Assembly (NCBI GenBank): GCA_949130485.1
Contig: OX422204.1
Span: 4,402,015 to 4,466,014 of the forward strand
Source: Agelas oroides
Lineage: Eukaryota; Porifera; Demospongiae; Agelasida; Agelasidae
DNA: 64,000 nt
Direction: 5' to 3'
Part shown: one piece after another, positions 12,901 through 25,600 of the stretch
Numbering within the stretch: the stretch's first letter is position 1
Layout: every line of letters begins with the position of its first letter
Translations under genes and position numbers: made by a program
Notes under the pieces: model-generated
The model's input: the letters and a program-made list of their open reading frames with translations, nothing else
Database searches by the model: none
What the model was told of the DNA's origin: nothing

Positions 12901-14328
12901 CGGGAAGCTGGGCGCGGGCCTGGGAACGAGGCTACCCTGTACGAGCTTCTGAAGACTTCCACGGTGGTTGTATAACGGCGTTTACACAATTTCACGGTGC
13001 ATAAACAGTTCTACACGAGTTTCTGAAGACTTCCACGGAGGTTGAAATGACGTTTACAAACTTTTCAGGCATCTAAACAGTCTGCACGAGCTTCTGAAGA
13101 CTTCCACGGTGGTTGAAATGGCGTTTACAAAGCTTCCCGGCATCTAAACAGTCCTGCACCAGATTCTGAAGACTTCCAAGGTGATTGAAACGGGGCTTAC
13201 AAACCTTACTGGTACCTAAACTGGCCTGCACGAGTTTCTGAACACTTGCACGGTGGTTGTTAGAGCGTTTACATACCTTCACGGTAAATAAATAGCCCTG
13301 TATTAGCTTCTGTAGACTTCCACGGTCGTTGAAACGGCGTTAACACACCTTTACGGTGCATGAACAGTTCTGCACGAGCTTCTGAAGCCTCCACCGTGGT
13401 TGAAATGGCGTTTACCAAGATTCCCGGCATCTAAGCAGTTCTGCACGAGCTTCTGAAGACTTCCACGGTGGTTGAAATGGCGTTTGCAAACCTTCCCGAC
13501 ATCTAAACAGCCATGCACCAGCATCTGAAGACTTCCACGGTGGTTGAAACGTCGTATGCAAACCTTGGCAGCATCTAAACAGGCATGCTCGAGCATCTCA
13601 AGGCTTCCACTGTTGTTGAAACAGCGTATACAAACCTCACCGGCATCTAAACAGGCCTGCACGAGCTTCAGAAGACCTCAACGGTGGTTGTAACAGCGTT
13701 TACAAACCTTCACGTTACATAAACTGCACTGCAGAAGCTTCTGGAGACGTCCACGTTCGTTTACAAACATTTCCGGCATCTAAACAGTCCTGCACGAGCA
13801 TCTGATGACTTCCACTATGGTTGAAATGGCGTTTACAAACTATCCCGGCATCTAATAGCCCTGCACGAGTATCTGAAGACTTCCACGGTGGTTGTAACGG
13901 CGTTTGCACACCTTCACGGTGCATAAACAGTTCTACACGACCATCTGATGACTTCCACTATGGTTGAAATGGCGTTTACAAACTACCCCGGCATCTAATA
14001 GCCCTGCACGAGTATCTGAAGACTTCCACGGTGGTTGTAAGGGCGTTTACAAACCTTCACGGTGCATAAACAGTTCTACACGAATTTCTGAAGACTTCCA
14101 CGGAGGTTGAAATGACGTTTACAAACCTTCCAGGCATCTAAACAGTCCTGCACCAGATTTTGAAGACTTCCACGGTGGTTGAAATGGCGTTTACCAAGAT
14201 TCCCGTCATCTAAACAGTTCTGCACGAGCTTCTGAAGACTACCACGGTGGTTGAAATGGCGCTTACAAACCTTCCCGGCATCTAAACAGTCCTGCACCAG
14301 ATTCTGAAGACTTCCAAGGTGGTTCAAA
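9883..14328. repeat. 4.4-kb segmental duplication of satellite, right copy
   Basis: This is the partner of the copy at 1830-6275, at a constant offset of 8053 bp and with few differences. A constant offset over 4.4 kb means a block copy with almost no indels since. The copy is recent relative to the divergence between neighbouring monomers. Confidence 0.8.
12484..12934. mobile_element. Long-TIR element (MULE/foldback-like), copy 2
   Basis: The same 451-bp element with the same 9-bp flanks (12475-12483 and 12935-12943), at the 8053-bp offset of the surrounding satellite copy. I see only three base differences from copy 1. It is therefore a passenger of the satellite duplication rather than a second transposition. 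Confidence 0.85.
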
Positions 14329-16326
14329 CGGGGCTTACAAACCTTACTGGTATCTAAACTGGCCTGCACGAGTTTCTGAACACTTGCACGGTGGTTGTTA
14401 GAGCGTTTACATACCTTCACGGTAAATAAATAGCCCTGTATGAGCTTCTGTAGACTTCCACGGTGGTTGAAACGACGTTTACACACCTTCACGGTGCATA
14501 AACAGTTCTACACGAGCTTCTGAAGCCTCCACCGTGTTTGAAATGGCGTTTACCAAGATTCCCGGCATCTAAACAGTTCTGCACGAGCTTCTGAAGACTT
14601 CCACGGTGGTTGAAATGGCGTTTGCAAACCATCCCGACAACTAAACAGCCATGCACCAGCATCTGAAGACTTCCACGGTGGTTGAAACGTCGTATGCAAA
14701 CCTTGGCAGCATCTAAACAGGCCTGCTCGAGCATCTCAAGGCTTCCACTGTTGTTGAAACAGCGTATACAAACCTCACCGGCATCTAAACAGGCCTGCAC
14801 GAGCTTCAGAAGACCTCAACGGTGGTTGTAACAGCGTTTACAAACCTTCACGGTACATAAACTGCACTGCAGCAGCTTCTGGAGACGTCCACGTTGGTTT
14901 ACAAACATTTCCGGCATCTAAACAGTCCCGCACGAGCATCTGATGACTTCCACTATGGTTGAAATGGCGTTTACAAACTATCCCGGCATCTAATAGCCCT
15001 GCACGAGTATCTGAAGACTTCCACGGTGGTTGTAACGGCGTTTGCACACCTTCACGGTGCATAAACAGTTCTACACGACCATCTGATGACTTCCACTATG
15101 GTTGAAATGGCGTTTACAAACTACCCCGGCATCTAATAGCCCTGCACGAGTATCTGAAGACTTCCACGGTGGTTGTAAGGCCGTTTACAAACCTTCACGG
15201 TGCATAAACAGTTCTACACGAGTTTCTGAAGACTTCCACGGAGGTTGAAATGACGTTTACAAACCTTGCAGGCATCTAAACAGTCCTGCACGTGCTTCTG
15301 AAGACTTCCACGGTGGTTGAAATGGCGTTTACCAAGATTCCCGGCATCTAAACAGTCCTGCACCAGATTCTGAAGACTTCCAAGGTGGTTCCTTCACGGC
15401 AAATAAAGAGCCCTGTACGAGCTTCTGAAGACTTCCACGGTGGTTGAAACGGCGTTTACACACCTTCACGGTGCATAAACAGTTCTGCACGAGCTTCTGA
15501 AGACTTCCCCGGTGGTTGAAATGGCGTTTACTAAGATTCCCGGCATCTAAACAGTCATGCACGAGCTTCTGAAGACTTCCACGGTGGTAGAAATGGTGTT
15601 TACAAAACTTCCCCGCATGTAAACAGTCCTGCACGAGATTCTGAAGACTTCCCCGGTGGTTGAAATGGCGTTTACCAAGATTCCCGGCATCTAAACAGTT
15701 CTACACGAGCTTGTGAAAACTTCCACGGTGGTTGAAATGGCGTTTGCAAACCTTCCCGGCATCTAAACAGCCATGCACCAGCATCTGAAGACTTCCACGG
15801 TGGCTGAAACGTCGTATACAAATCTTGGCAGCATCTAAACAGGCCTGCTCGAGCATCTCAAGGCTTCCACTGTTGTTGAAACAGCGTATACAAACCTTCC
15901 CGGCATCTAAAAAGGCCTGCTCGAGCATCTCAAGACTTCCACGGTCGTGGAAACGGCGTATACAAACCTCACCGGCATCTAAACAGGCCTGCACGAGCTT
16001 CCGAAGACCTCAACTGTGGCTGTAACAGCGTTTACAAACCTTCACGGTACATAAACTGCCCTGCAGCAGCTTCAGGAGATGTCCACGTTGGTTTACAAAC
16101 ATTTCCGGCATCTAAACAGTTCTATACGAGTTTCTGAAGACTTCCACGGAGGTTGAAATGACGTTTACAAACCTTCCAGGCATCTTAACAGTCATGCACG
16201 AGATTCTGAAGGCTTCCACGGTGGTTGAAATGGTGTTTACAAACCTTCCCGGCATCTAAACAGTCCTGCACCAGATTCTGAAGACTTCCAAGGTGGTTGA
16301 AACGGGGATTGCAAACTTTACTGGTA

Positions 16327-19300
16327 CACTGTTAAAAATGAGGTGTTACATTAACACTTAAAAGAGGTGTTACTTGAGTGTCCACTCAGTGACTCTACCT
16401 TTGGGTGCTCGGATAGCACCTCTAAAATGGTGCTAATGCTACACTCGAGTGGTGTAGAACTACACCAGCTTCCTGGGCATGTTTAGCACCAGAGGATTTA
16501 GAATAGCACCGTATTGTGGAGTTCTTCAAAGGCCAAATATTGGTAACACCAGCTGAGAGTGCTCAATTGGCACCTCTAAATGGTGTAAGGGTACACCAGT
16601 TTTGGGGTAAATTTAGCACTGGAGGATTCAAAGTTCAAAGTTCAAACACATATTGAACGTATACTTCAAAAACGAACAAGTACAATAAAATGGATGAATA
16701 GCAGTTCATAAATAAGTTGCACAAATGCAATAACCTAACATGCGATAAAATAAGCAGCTTCAGTTTGTCCATGCACACAACACACTTTAACATTTTGGAA
16801 TTCAAAGTTTGACTTGCTTTCTCTGAGAGCAGAATCCGGATCATCCTTGTCCTACATCGAGAGAAAGATTGTGTAGACGCAGTCATAGTGATTTCCTTTA
16901 TGTATTTCAAGCAAGCTAGTGTAAGTGCATGCATTTACATGTATTTGTATTTGTCTTTTAAACATGCAGGTCCATGAAGGACCTAGTACATGCATGTCAT
17001 TTCATAATAAAAGTGAGAACGCAACTGCCTTCTGTGCATCACTGCTAGCTATGCCCATGGATTTCCCTTAATTGACCAGACCATTCACTCATGTTTTCAC
17101 TGGGTCTAGTAAGTAAATCAATACATTTGCCAAAACGCCCTCTCCCCTTTTTCTATACCGTAGTCTCACGAAAAAGGGCCCACTTATGAAAGAGCGTCCA
17201 CCCCCTACTTTTCGCCCAATTTCCTGTACAGGGTCAAAGTTTACTCGAATGAGCGCCCACCCTGGAGCGAGCTTCGCGTGGAATTTGAGAAGCACAGTAT
17301 GCGTATCTGAGGTAAGAAACTTCGTGTAATACTTCACCAAAGTTGCTACAAGGCATGTATCTTTGCGTAGACGGACATAGCTAATGCAGTGTGCACTGCG
17401 AGCTACACCATGCTCACGGTGACGTGGTGCCGTTCAGAGTGTTGTGTGCCATTAGGACTCGACTTTGAAGCCGCTGTGGTTCTGTTGTACGTTACTGTTT
17501 GTCCAATTATTTGCTTCGAGGGCATCGAGTCGCTGTAAACAAGACATGGGCGCTCTTTTGTGGTTAAATGCCGAAACACCCGAAAGAGCGCCCACCCCCC
17601 CCTTTGGCAGACTTGTAAGGTGCTCCACCCATGGGCCCTTTTTCGCAAGACTACGGTACTACATTTTAGTCTAAAGTGAGGAGGAGGCATTTACTCAAAT
17701 GTAAACCTCACCTCCAACAACTGAAGCCAACTCCAGTTTGTACCACATCAACAACAGGAGCAGAGCTACTGCACTCTCATTCTCTACATGGAGAAGATTG
17801 AAACAACACGCTGTTAGAGACAGTTTATATATCTTGTAAATTGGAAAAATTTTGGTGTTAACATATTTTGTAGACCTAGACAGCAACAAGAATTAAACTG
17901 CTGAAAAATTTTCAATAGCTAAGTATTAAAACAATGCTACATGAAAATATAGCTCAAGCTAGTGACATGCCTGTGGGGTAAATACTGCTAGCGACAAACT
18001 TGAGCGCTAGGCATAGAAGTCTTGGGTAAGATCAACTGACTCAGATTGAGGCTATAGTTCCAATGCAGTGTGTTGGTTTCACAATTTCACCTTCGAAGAG
18101 TCTGCCCAAGGAGTCGTTTTTTATTCATCTGCCTTCACAAGCGATTGTAGCCAAGGTACCTAATGGTAGGCACAAATACAGCTATGTCTTTGGCCAGTGG
18201 TAGCTCATCAGCAGCTGAATCCCTCAATCCACCCTTGCCCTGCTAAAAAAATTTCGACGTTAACAATTTTTGTGTAAAAATGATGGCATATGAAAATATT
18301 TTGACATGAACCTTAATTGAATCACGCATGTGGCTCCTGTTGAATGTTGCTTACCATGTTATCCACCACCTGTAGTAGAGAAGTCGTCATTGGCTTAGTC
18401 CACACAGCTTTGCCACTCCAAACGTTTCCCCTCATTTTCTCTCAGTTGATACTCCCTGTTAGCACATCCTCAGCTTTGAGCTTCTTGAGCAGCTACAAAT
18501 ATAGATATGTATAATGGCATTCCATACAGTGAAATCAACTGCATGTTGGTATAAACAATAAGCCTATAGATACAGTTATACAGGTTGTGTACTGCATGCA
18601 TGCTGTGGCAATCTCCTAGTCTTGTTCACACTAGAGTTTATTGCTTGCAACTCACTATGATAGCTGATTCCACTGTCTTGTTGCTGTCGCTCGCGGTAGA
18701 AGGACTCCAACAATACAGAATTGTTTGTTCTCCTGTTGGAATCTGGGGGAGCGAAGTCCAACCCAGTGCGTGCTGACTATGGCATTCATCTTCCAGCTGT
18801 CCTTGATGCGACAGTCACCGATTCGACGATCAGTGATACGCCGACTCGGATGCGCGGGATGCGCACACATTTTAAACGTCGAGAGCGACTACTTTAAAAC
18901 AGTAGGAGGTTGCTAGAATCACAAAAGTTAGAAGTTACAAACCAGGGAACGGCCACAGAAGGTTCAAATCGCACACAAGAGAAATCGGCAGCTGCTGCGC
19001 TGCCCGCGCGCCGAAAATCACGCGATTGTACAAAGTGCAAAGTACGAAGTTCAGTATGCGCATGCGTAGCACGGAAATACTTACCCAGTGAGACACAGCA
19101 GGCTAGAAACTGCATCTCTGCACGGATTCCCACCGCAGCAAGCGTCTGGAGTTTTACTACTATATGTTTAACTCCAAATTTTAGCAAGTCCATGATATAT
19201 AGCGCCTTCAAATTGATGTCAGCAATTGTTTCAAGGTGGTTAACATCAATGTATTGTAGCAAATTAACCAAGGAAGTGTGTAATAAAGTAGCTATCTGTA

Positions 19301-19698
19301 TGTTTTATGAAAAGTACTCAGGAAATTCTTGTCTGAGGTGCACTAGAGTATGAACCTTATAAACCCTACTGTTGGTGCTATTTCTACACTAAAGTTTTAA
19401 ATTAAACTATGTTAGGGCTAAAGTAAAACATGTAGTGCTACACTGCACCTACTGGGTTAACTTTAACACTACATAAATAGCACTCCTGGTGTTGGTATAA
19501 CACCTCCCTTTCTTGCGTGTATCATGTGAACCTCACATTGGTGTCAATCCTACTCACTGGTGGTTTACACTAAGCCATGCTGGTGCTGAACTAAACAACC
19601 AAGTGTTATACTACACCTCATGGGTTGATACTTGCACTGCAGATATATGCTTACTTTAACACTACCGGTGTTAATTTCACACCTCTATTTTAACAGTG
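16327..19698. mobile_element. Non-autonomous TIR DNA transposon, CACTA-like
   Basis: A 3372-bp insertion in the satellite. Its ends begin CACTGTTAAAA and end TTTTAACAGTG, and about 31 bp are inverted with a few mismatches. Flanking TA (16325-16326 and 19699-19700), or alternatively GTAC, is duplicated; both readings restore the satellite's GGTACC, so the sequence cannot decide. Both ends are rich in short GGTGT/ACACC/AGCACC motifs for about 300 bp, as in the subterminal repeats of CACTA (EnSpm) elements. I recognise no transposase; the frames inside (for example 16635-16934 minus) match nothing I know. A smaller MITE is nested at 17156-17658. Confidence 0.75.
17156..17658. mobile_element. MITE nested in the CACTA-like element
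   Basis: Inverted ends of about 27 bp: TACCGTAGTCTCACGAAAAA at the left and, reading the right end inward on the minus strand, TACCGTAGTCTTGCGAAAAA, both followed by GGGCCCA. CTA flanks both sides (17153-17155 and 17659-17661), a probable 3-bp target duplication. Both arms also carry AGAGCG(T/C)CCACCC. There is no coding capacity. Confidence 0.65.
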
Positions 19699-22600
19699 TA
19701 CCTTAACTGGCTTGGGCGAGTTTCTGAACACTTGCACGGTGGTTGTATAAGAGCGCTTACATACCTTCACGGTAAATAAAGAGCCCTGTACGAGCTTCTG
19801 AAGTCTTCCACGGTGGTTGAAACGGCGTTTACACACCTTCACGGTGCATAAACAGTTCTACACGAGTTTCTGAAGACTTCCACGGAGGTTGAAATGACGT
19901 TTACAAACCTTCCAGGCATCTAAACAGTCCTGCACCAGATTCTGAAGACTTCCCCGGTGGTTGAAATGGCGTTTACCAAGATTCCCGGCATCTCAACAGT
20001 TCTGCATGAGCTTGTGAAGACTTCCACGGTGGTAGAAATGGCGTTTGCAAATCTTCCCGGCATCTAAACAGCCATGCACCAATATCTGAATACTTTAAAC
20101 AGTCCTGCACGAGCTTCTGAAGACTTGAACGGTGGTTGAAATGGCGTTTAACAAGATTCCCGACATCTAAACAGTTCTGCACGAGCTTCTGAAGACTTCC
20201 ACGGTGGTTGAAATGGCGTTTGCAAACCTTCCTGGCATCTAAACAGCCATGCACCAGCATCTGAAGACTTCCACGGTGGTTGAAACGTCGTATACAAACC
20301 TTGGCAGCACCTAAACAGGCCTGCTCGAGCTTCTCAAGGCTTCCACTGTTGTTGAAACAGCGTATACAAACCTCACCGGCATCTAAACAGGCCTGCACGA
20401 GCTTCCGAAGACCTCAACGGTGGTTGTAACAGCGTTTACAGATCTTCACGGTACATAAACAGCCCTACAGCAGCTTCTGGAGACGTCCACGTTGGTTTAC
20501 AAACATTTCCGGCATCTAAACAGTCCTGCACGAGCTTCTGAAGACTTACCCGGTGGTTGAAATGGCGTTTACCAAGATTCCCGCCGTATAAACAGTACTG
20601 CACTAGCATCTGATGACTTCCACTATGGTTGAAATGGCGTTTACAAACTATCCCGGCATCTTATACCCCTGCACGAGTATCAGAAGATTTCCACGGTTGG
20701 TGTAACGGCGTTTACACACCTTCACGGTGCATAATCAGTTCTACACGACCATCTGATGACATCCACTATGGTTGAAATGGCGTTTTCAAACTATCCCGGC
20801 AACTAATAGCCCTGCACGAGCTTCTGAAAACTACCACGGTGGTTGTAGCAGCGTTTACAGACCTTCACTGTACATAAACAGCGCTGTACGAGCCTTTAAA
20901 GAGTTCCACGGTGGTTGAAACGTCGTTTACAAACATGCCCGGCATCTAAAAAGGCCTGCTCGAGCATCTCAAGACTTCTACGGTGGTGGAAACGGCGTAT
21001 ACAAACCACACCGGAATCTAAACAGTCATGCACGAGCTTCTGAAGACTTCCACGGTGGTTGAAATGGCGTTTGCAAACCTTCTCGGCATCTAAACAGCCA
21101 TGCACCAGCATCTGAAGACTTCCACGGTGGTTGAAACGTCGTGTATACAAACCTTGGCAGGATCTAAACAGGCCTGCTCGAGCATCTCAAGGCTTCCACT
21201 GTTGTTGAAACAGCGTATACAAACATCACCGGCATCTAAACAGGCCTACACGAACTTCCGAAGACTTCAACGGTGGTTGTAACAGCGTTTACAAACCTTC
21301 ACGGTACATAAACTGCCCTGCAGCAGCTTCTGGAGACGTCCACGTTGGTTTACAAACATTTCCGGCATCTAAACAATTCTATACGAGTTTCTGAAGACTT
21401 CCACGGAGGTTGAAATGACATTTACAAATCTTCCAGGCATCTTAACAGTCATGCACGAGCTTCTGAAGGCTTCCACGGTGGTTGAAATGGCGTTTACAAA
21501 CCTTCCCGGCATCTAAACAGTCCTGCACCAGATTCTGAAGACTTCCAAGGTGGTTGAAACGGGGCTTACAAACCTTACTGGTACCTAAACTGGCCTGCAC
21601 GAGTTTCTGAACACTTGCACGGTGGTTGTAAGAGCGTTTACACACTTTCACGGTAAATAAAGAGCCCTGTACGAGCTTCTGAAGACTTCCACGGTGGTTG
21701 AAACGGCGTTTACACATCTTCACGGTGCATAAACAGTTCTGCACGAGTTTCTGAAGACTTCCACGGTGGTTGAAATGACGTTTACAAACCTTCTTAAACA
21801 GTCTTGCACGAGCTTCTCAAGACTTTCACGGTAGTTGAAATGGCTTTTACAAACCTTGCCAGCATCTAAACAGGCCTGCTCGAACATCTCAAGACTTCCC
21901 TGGTCGTTGAAACTGAGCTTACAAACCTTACTGGTACATAAACAGGCCTGCACGAGCTTCTGAAAACTACCACGGTGGTTGTAGCAGCGTTTACAGACCT
22001 TCACTGTACATAAACAGCGCTGTACGAGCCATTAAAGACTTCCACGGTGGTTGAAACGTCGTATACAAATCTTGGCAGCATCTAAACAGGCCTGCTCGAG
22101 CATCTCAAGGCTTCCACTGTTGTTGAAACAGCGTATACAAACCTTCCCGGCATCTAAAAAGGCCTGCTCGAGCATCTCAAGACTTCCACGGTCGTGGAAA
22201 CGGCGTATACAAACCTCACCGGCATCTAAACAGGCCTGCACGAGCTTCCGAAGACCTCAACTGTGGTTGTAACAGCGTTTACAAACAGTTCTGCACGAGC
22301 TTCTGAAGACTTCCACGGTGGTTGAAATGGCGTTTGCAAACCTTCTCGGCATCTAAACAGCCATGCACCAGCACCCTATGGTTGAAATGGCGTTTACATT
22401 CTATTCCGGCATCTAATAGCCCTGAACGAGTATCTGAAGACTTCCACGGTTGTTGTAACGGCGTTTACACACCTTCACGGTACATAAACTGCCCTGCAGC
22501 AGCTTCTGGAGGCGTCCACGTTGGTTTACAAACATTTCCGGCATGTAAACAGTTCTACACGAGTTTCTGAAGACTTCCACGGAGGTTGAAATGACGTTTA

Positions 22601-25600
22601 CAAACCTTCCAGGCATCTTAACAGTTATGCACGAGCTTCTTAAGGCTTCCACTGTGGTAGAAATGGTGTTTACAAACCTTCCCCGCATCTAAACAATCCT
22701 GCACCAGATTCTGAAAACTTCCAAGGTGGTTGAAACGGGGCTTACAAACCTTACTGGTACATAAACTGGCCTGCACGAGTTTGTGTACACTTGCACGGTG
22801 GTTGTAAGAGCGTTTACATACTTTCACGGTAAATAAAGAGCCCTGTACGAGCTTCTGAAGACTTCCATGGTAGTTGAAACGGCGTTTACACACCTTCACG
22901 GTGCATAAACAGTTCTGAACGAGGTTCTGAAGACTCCCCCGGTGGTTGAAATGGCGTTTACCAAGATTCCCGGCATCTAAACAGTCATGCACGATCTTCT
23001 GAAGGCTTCCACGGTGGTAGAAATGGTGTTTACAAACCTTCCCGTCATCTAAACAGTCCTGCACCAGATTGTGAAGACTTCCCCGGTGGTTGAAATGGCG
23101 TTTACCAAGATTCCCGGCATCTAAACAGTTCTGCACGAGCTTCTTAAGACTTCCACGGTGGTTGAAATGGCGTTTGCAAACATTCCCGGCATCTAAACAG
23201 CCATGCACCAGCATCTGAAGACTTCCACGATGGTTGAAACGTCGCATACAAACCTTGGCAGCATCTAAACAGGCCTGCTCGAGCATCTCAAGGCTTCCAC
23301 TGTAGTTGAAACAGCAATATACAAACCTCACCGGCATCTAAACAGCCCTGCACGAGCTTCCGAAGACCTCAACGGTGGTTGTAACAGCGTTTACAAACCT
23401 TCACGGTACATAAACTGCCCTGCAGCAGCTTCTGGAGACGTCCACGTTGGTTTATAATCATTTCTGGCAACTAAACAGTCCTGCACGAGCTCCTGAAGAC
23501 TTCCCCGGTGGTTGAAATGGCGTTTACCAAGATTCCCGGCATCTAAACAGTCCTGCACGAGCATCTGATGACTTCCACTATGGTTGAAATGGCGTTTACA
23601 AACTATCCCGGCATCTAATAGCCCTGTACGAGTATCTGAAGACTTCCACGGTGGTTGTAACGGCGTTTACACACCTTCACGGTGCATAAACAGTTCTACA
23701 CGAGTTTCTGAAGACTTCTACGGAGGTTGAAATGGCGTTAACAAAGCTTCCCGGTATCTAAATAGTCCTGCACGAGCATCTGAAGACTTCCCCGGTGGTT
23801 GAAATGGCGTTTACCAAGATTCCCGGCAGCTAAACAGTCATGCACCTGATTCTGAAGACTTCCAAGGTGGTTGGAACGGGGCTTACAAACCTTACTGGTA
23901 CCTAAACTGGCTTGCACGAGTTTCTGAACACTTGCACGGTGGTTGTAAGAGTGTTTACATACTTTCACGGCAAATAAAGAGCCCTGTACGAGCTTCTGAA
24001 GACTTCCAAGGTGGTTGAAACGGCGTTTACACACCTTCACGGTGCATAAACAGTTCTACACGAGTTTCTGAAGACTTCCACGGAGGTTGAAATGGCATTA
24101 ACAAAGGTTCCCGTATCTAAACAGTCCTGCACGAGCTTTTGAAGACTTCCCCGGTGGTTGAAATGGCGTTTACCAAGATTCCCGGCATCTAAACAGTCAT
24201 GCACGAGCTTCTGAAGACTTCCACAGTGGTAGAAATGGTGTTTACAAACCTTCCCGGAATTTAAACAGTCCTGCACCAGATTTTGAAGACTTCCACGGTG
24301 GTTGAAATGGCGCTTTGTAACCTTCCCGGCATCTAAACAGTCCTGGACCAGATTCTGAAGACTTCCAAGGTGGTTGGAACGGGGCTTACAAACCTTACTG
24401 GTACCTAAACTGGCCTGTACGAGTTTCTGAACACTTGCACGGTGGTTGTAAGAGCGTTTACATACCTTCACGGCAAATAAAGAGTCCTGTACGAGCTTCT
24501 GAAGACTTCCACGGTGGTTGAAACGGCGTTTACACTCCTTCACGGTGCATAAACAGTTCTGCATGAGCTTCTGAAGACATCCCCGGTGGTTGAAATGGCG
24601 TTTACCAAGATTCCCGGCATCTATACAGTCCTGCACGAGTATCTGATGACTCCCATTATGGTTGAAATGGCGTTTACAAACTATCCCGGCATCTAATAGC
24701 CCCGCACGAGCATCTGAAGACTTCCACGGTGGTTGTAACGGCGTTTACACACCTTCACAGTGCATAAACAGTTTTACACGAGTTTCTGAAGACTTCCACG
24801 GAGGTTGAAATGGCGTTAACAAAGCTTCCCGTATCTAAACAGTCCTGCACGAGCTTCTGAAGACTTCCCCGGTGGTTGAAATGGCGTTTACCAAGATTCC
24901 CGGCATCTAAACAGTCATGCACGAGCTTCTGAAGACTTCCAAGGTGGTTGGAACGGGGCTTACAAACCTTACTGGTACCTAAACTGGCTTGCACGAGTTT
25001 CTGAACACTTGCACGGTGGTTGTAAGAGTGTTTACATACCTTCACGGCAAATAAAGAGTCCTGTACGAGCTTCTGAAGACTTCCACGGTGGTTGAAACGG
25101 CGTTTACACTCCTTCACGGTGCATAAACAGTTCTGCATGAGCTTCTGAAGACATCCCCGGTGGTTGAAATGGCGTTTACCAAGATTCCCGGCATCTATAC
25201 AGTCCTGCACGAGTATCTGATGACTCCCATTATGGTTGAAATGGCGTTTACAAACTATCCCGGCATCTAATAGCCCCGCACGAGCATCTGAAGACTTCCA
25301 CGGTGGTTGTAACGGCGTTTACACACCTTCACAGTGCATAAACAGTTTTACACGAGTTTCTGAAGACTTCCACGGAGGTTGAAATGGCGTTAACAAAGCT
25401 TCCCGTATCTAAACAGTCCTGCACGAGCTTCTGAAGACTTCCCCGGTGGTTGAAATGGCGTTTACCAAGATTCCCGGCATCTAAACAGTCATGCACGAGC
25501 TTCTGAAGACTTCCAAGGTGGTTGGAACGGGGCTTACAAACCTTACTGGTACCTAAACTGGCTTGCACGAGTTTCTGAACACTTGCACGGTGGTTGTAAG

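Larger units (their letters stand above)
1461..16326. repeat. 72-bp satellite array, block 1
   Basis: Head-to-tail monomers, nearly all 72 bp, with the core GAAGACTTCCACGGTGG followed by TTGAAATGGCGTTTAC and a GGCATCTAAACAG end. Several distinct monomer classes recur in fixed order (units with CTCGAGCATCTCAAG, units with ATGATGACTTCCACTATGG written as CATCTGATGACTTCC, and a shortened unit with GACGTCCACGTTGG), which makes higher-order repeats. The minus strand is open in one frame through many units because 72 is a multiple of three. Frames break wherever a monomer has an odd-length indel. The block is interrupted by two copies of a 451-bp inverted-terminal element and ends at the TIR element starting at 16327. 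Confidence 0.95.

Noticed and set aside
16635..16934. Minus-strand frame inside the CACTA-like element as a transposase
   Set aside because: Only 99 codons, low complexity toward its end, and no DDE-type motif.
22618..23337. 239-codon minus-strand satellite frame as a gene
   Set aside because: Same repeat translation as the rest of the array, with no distinct start context or unique domain; it is treated under the satellite.
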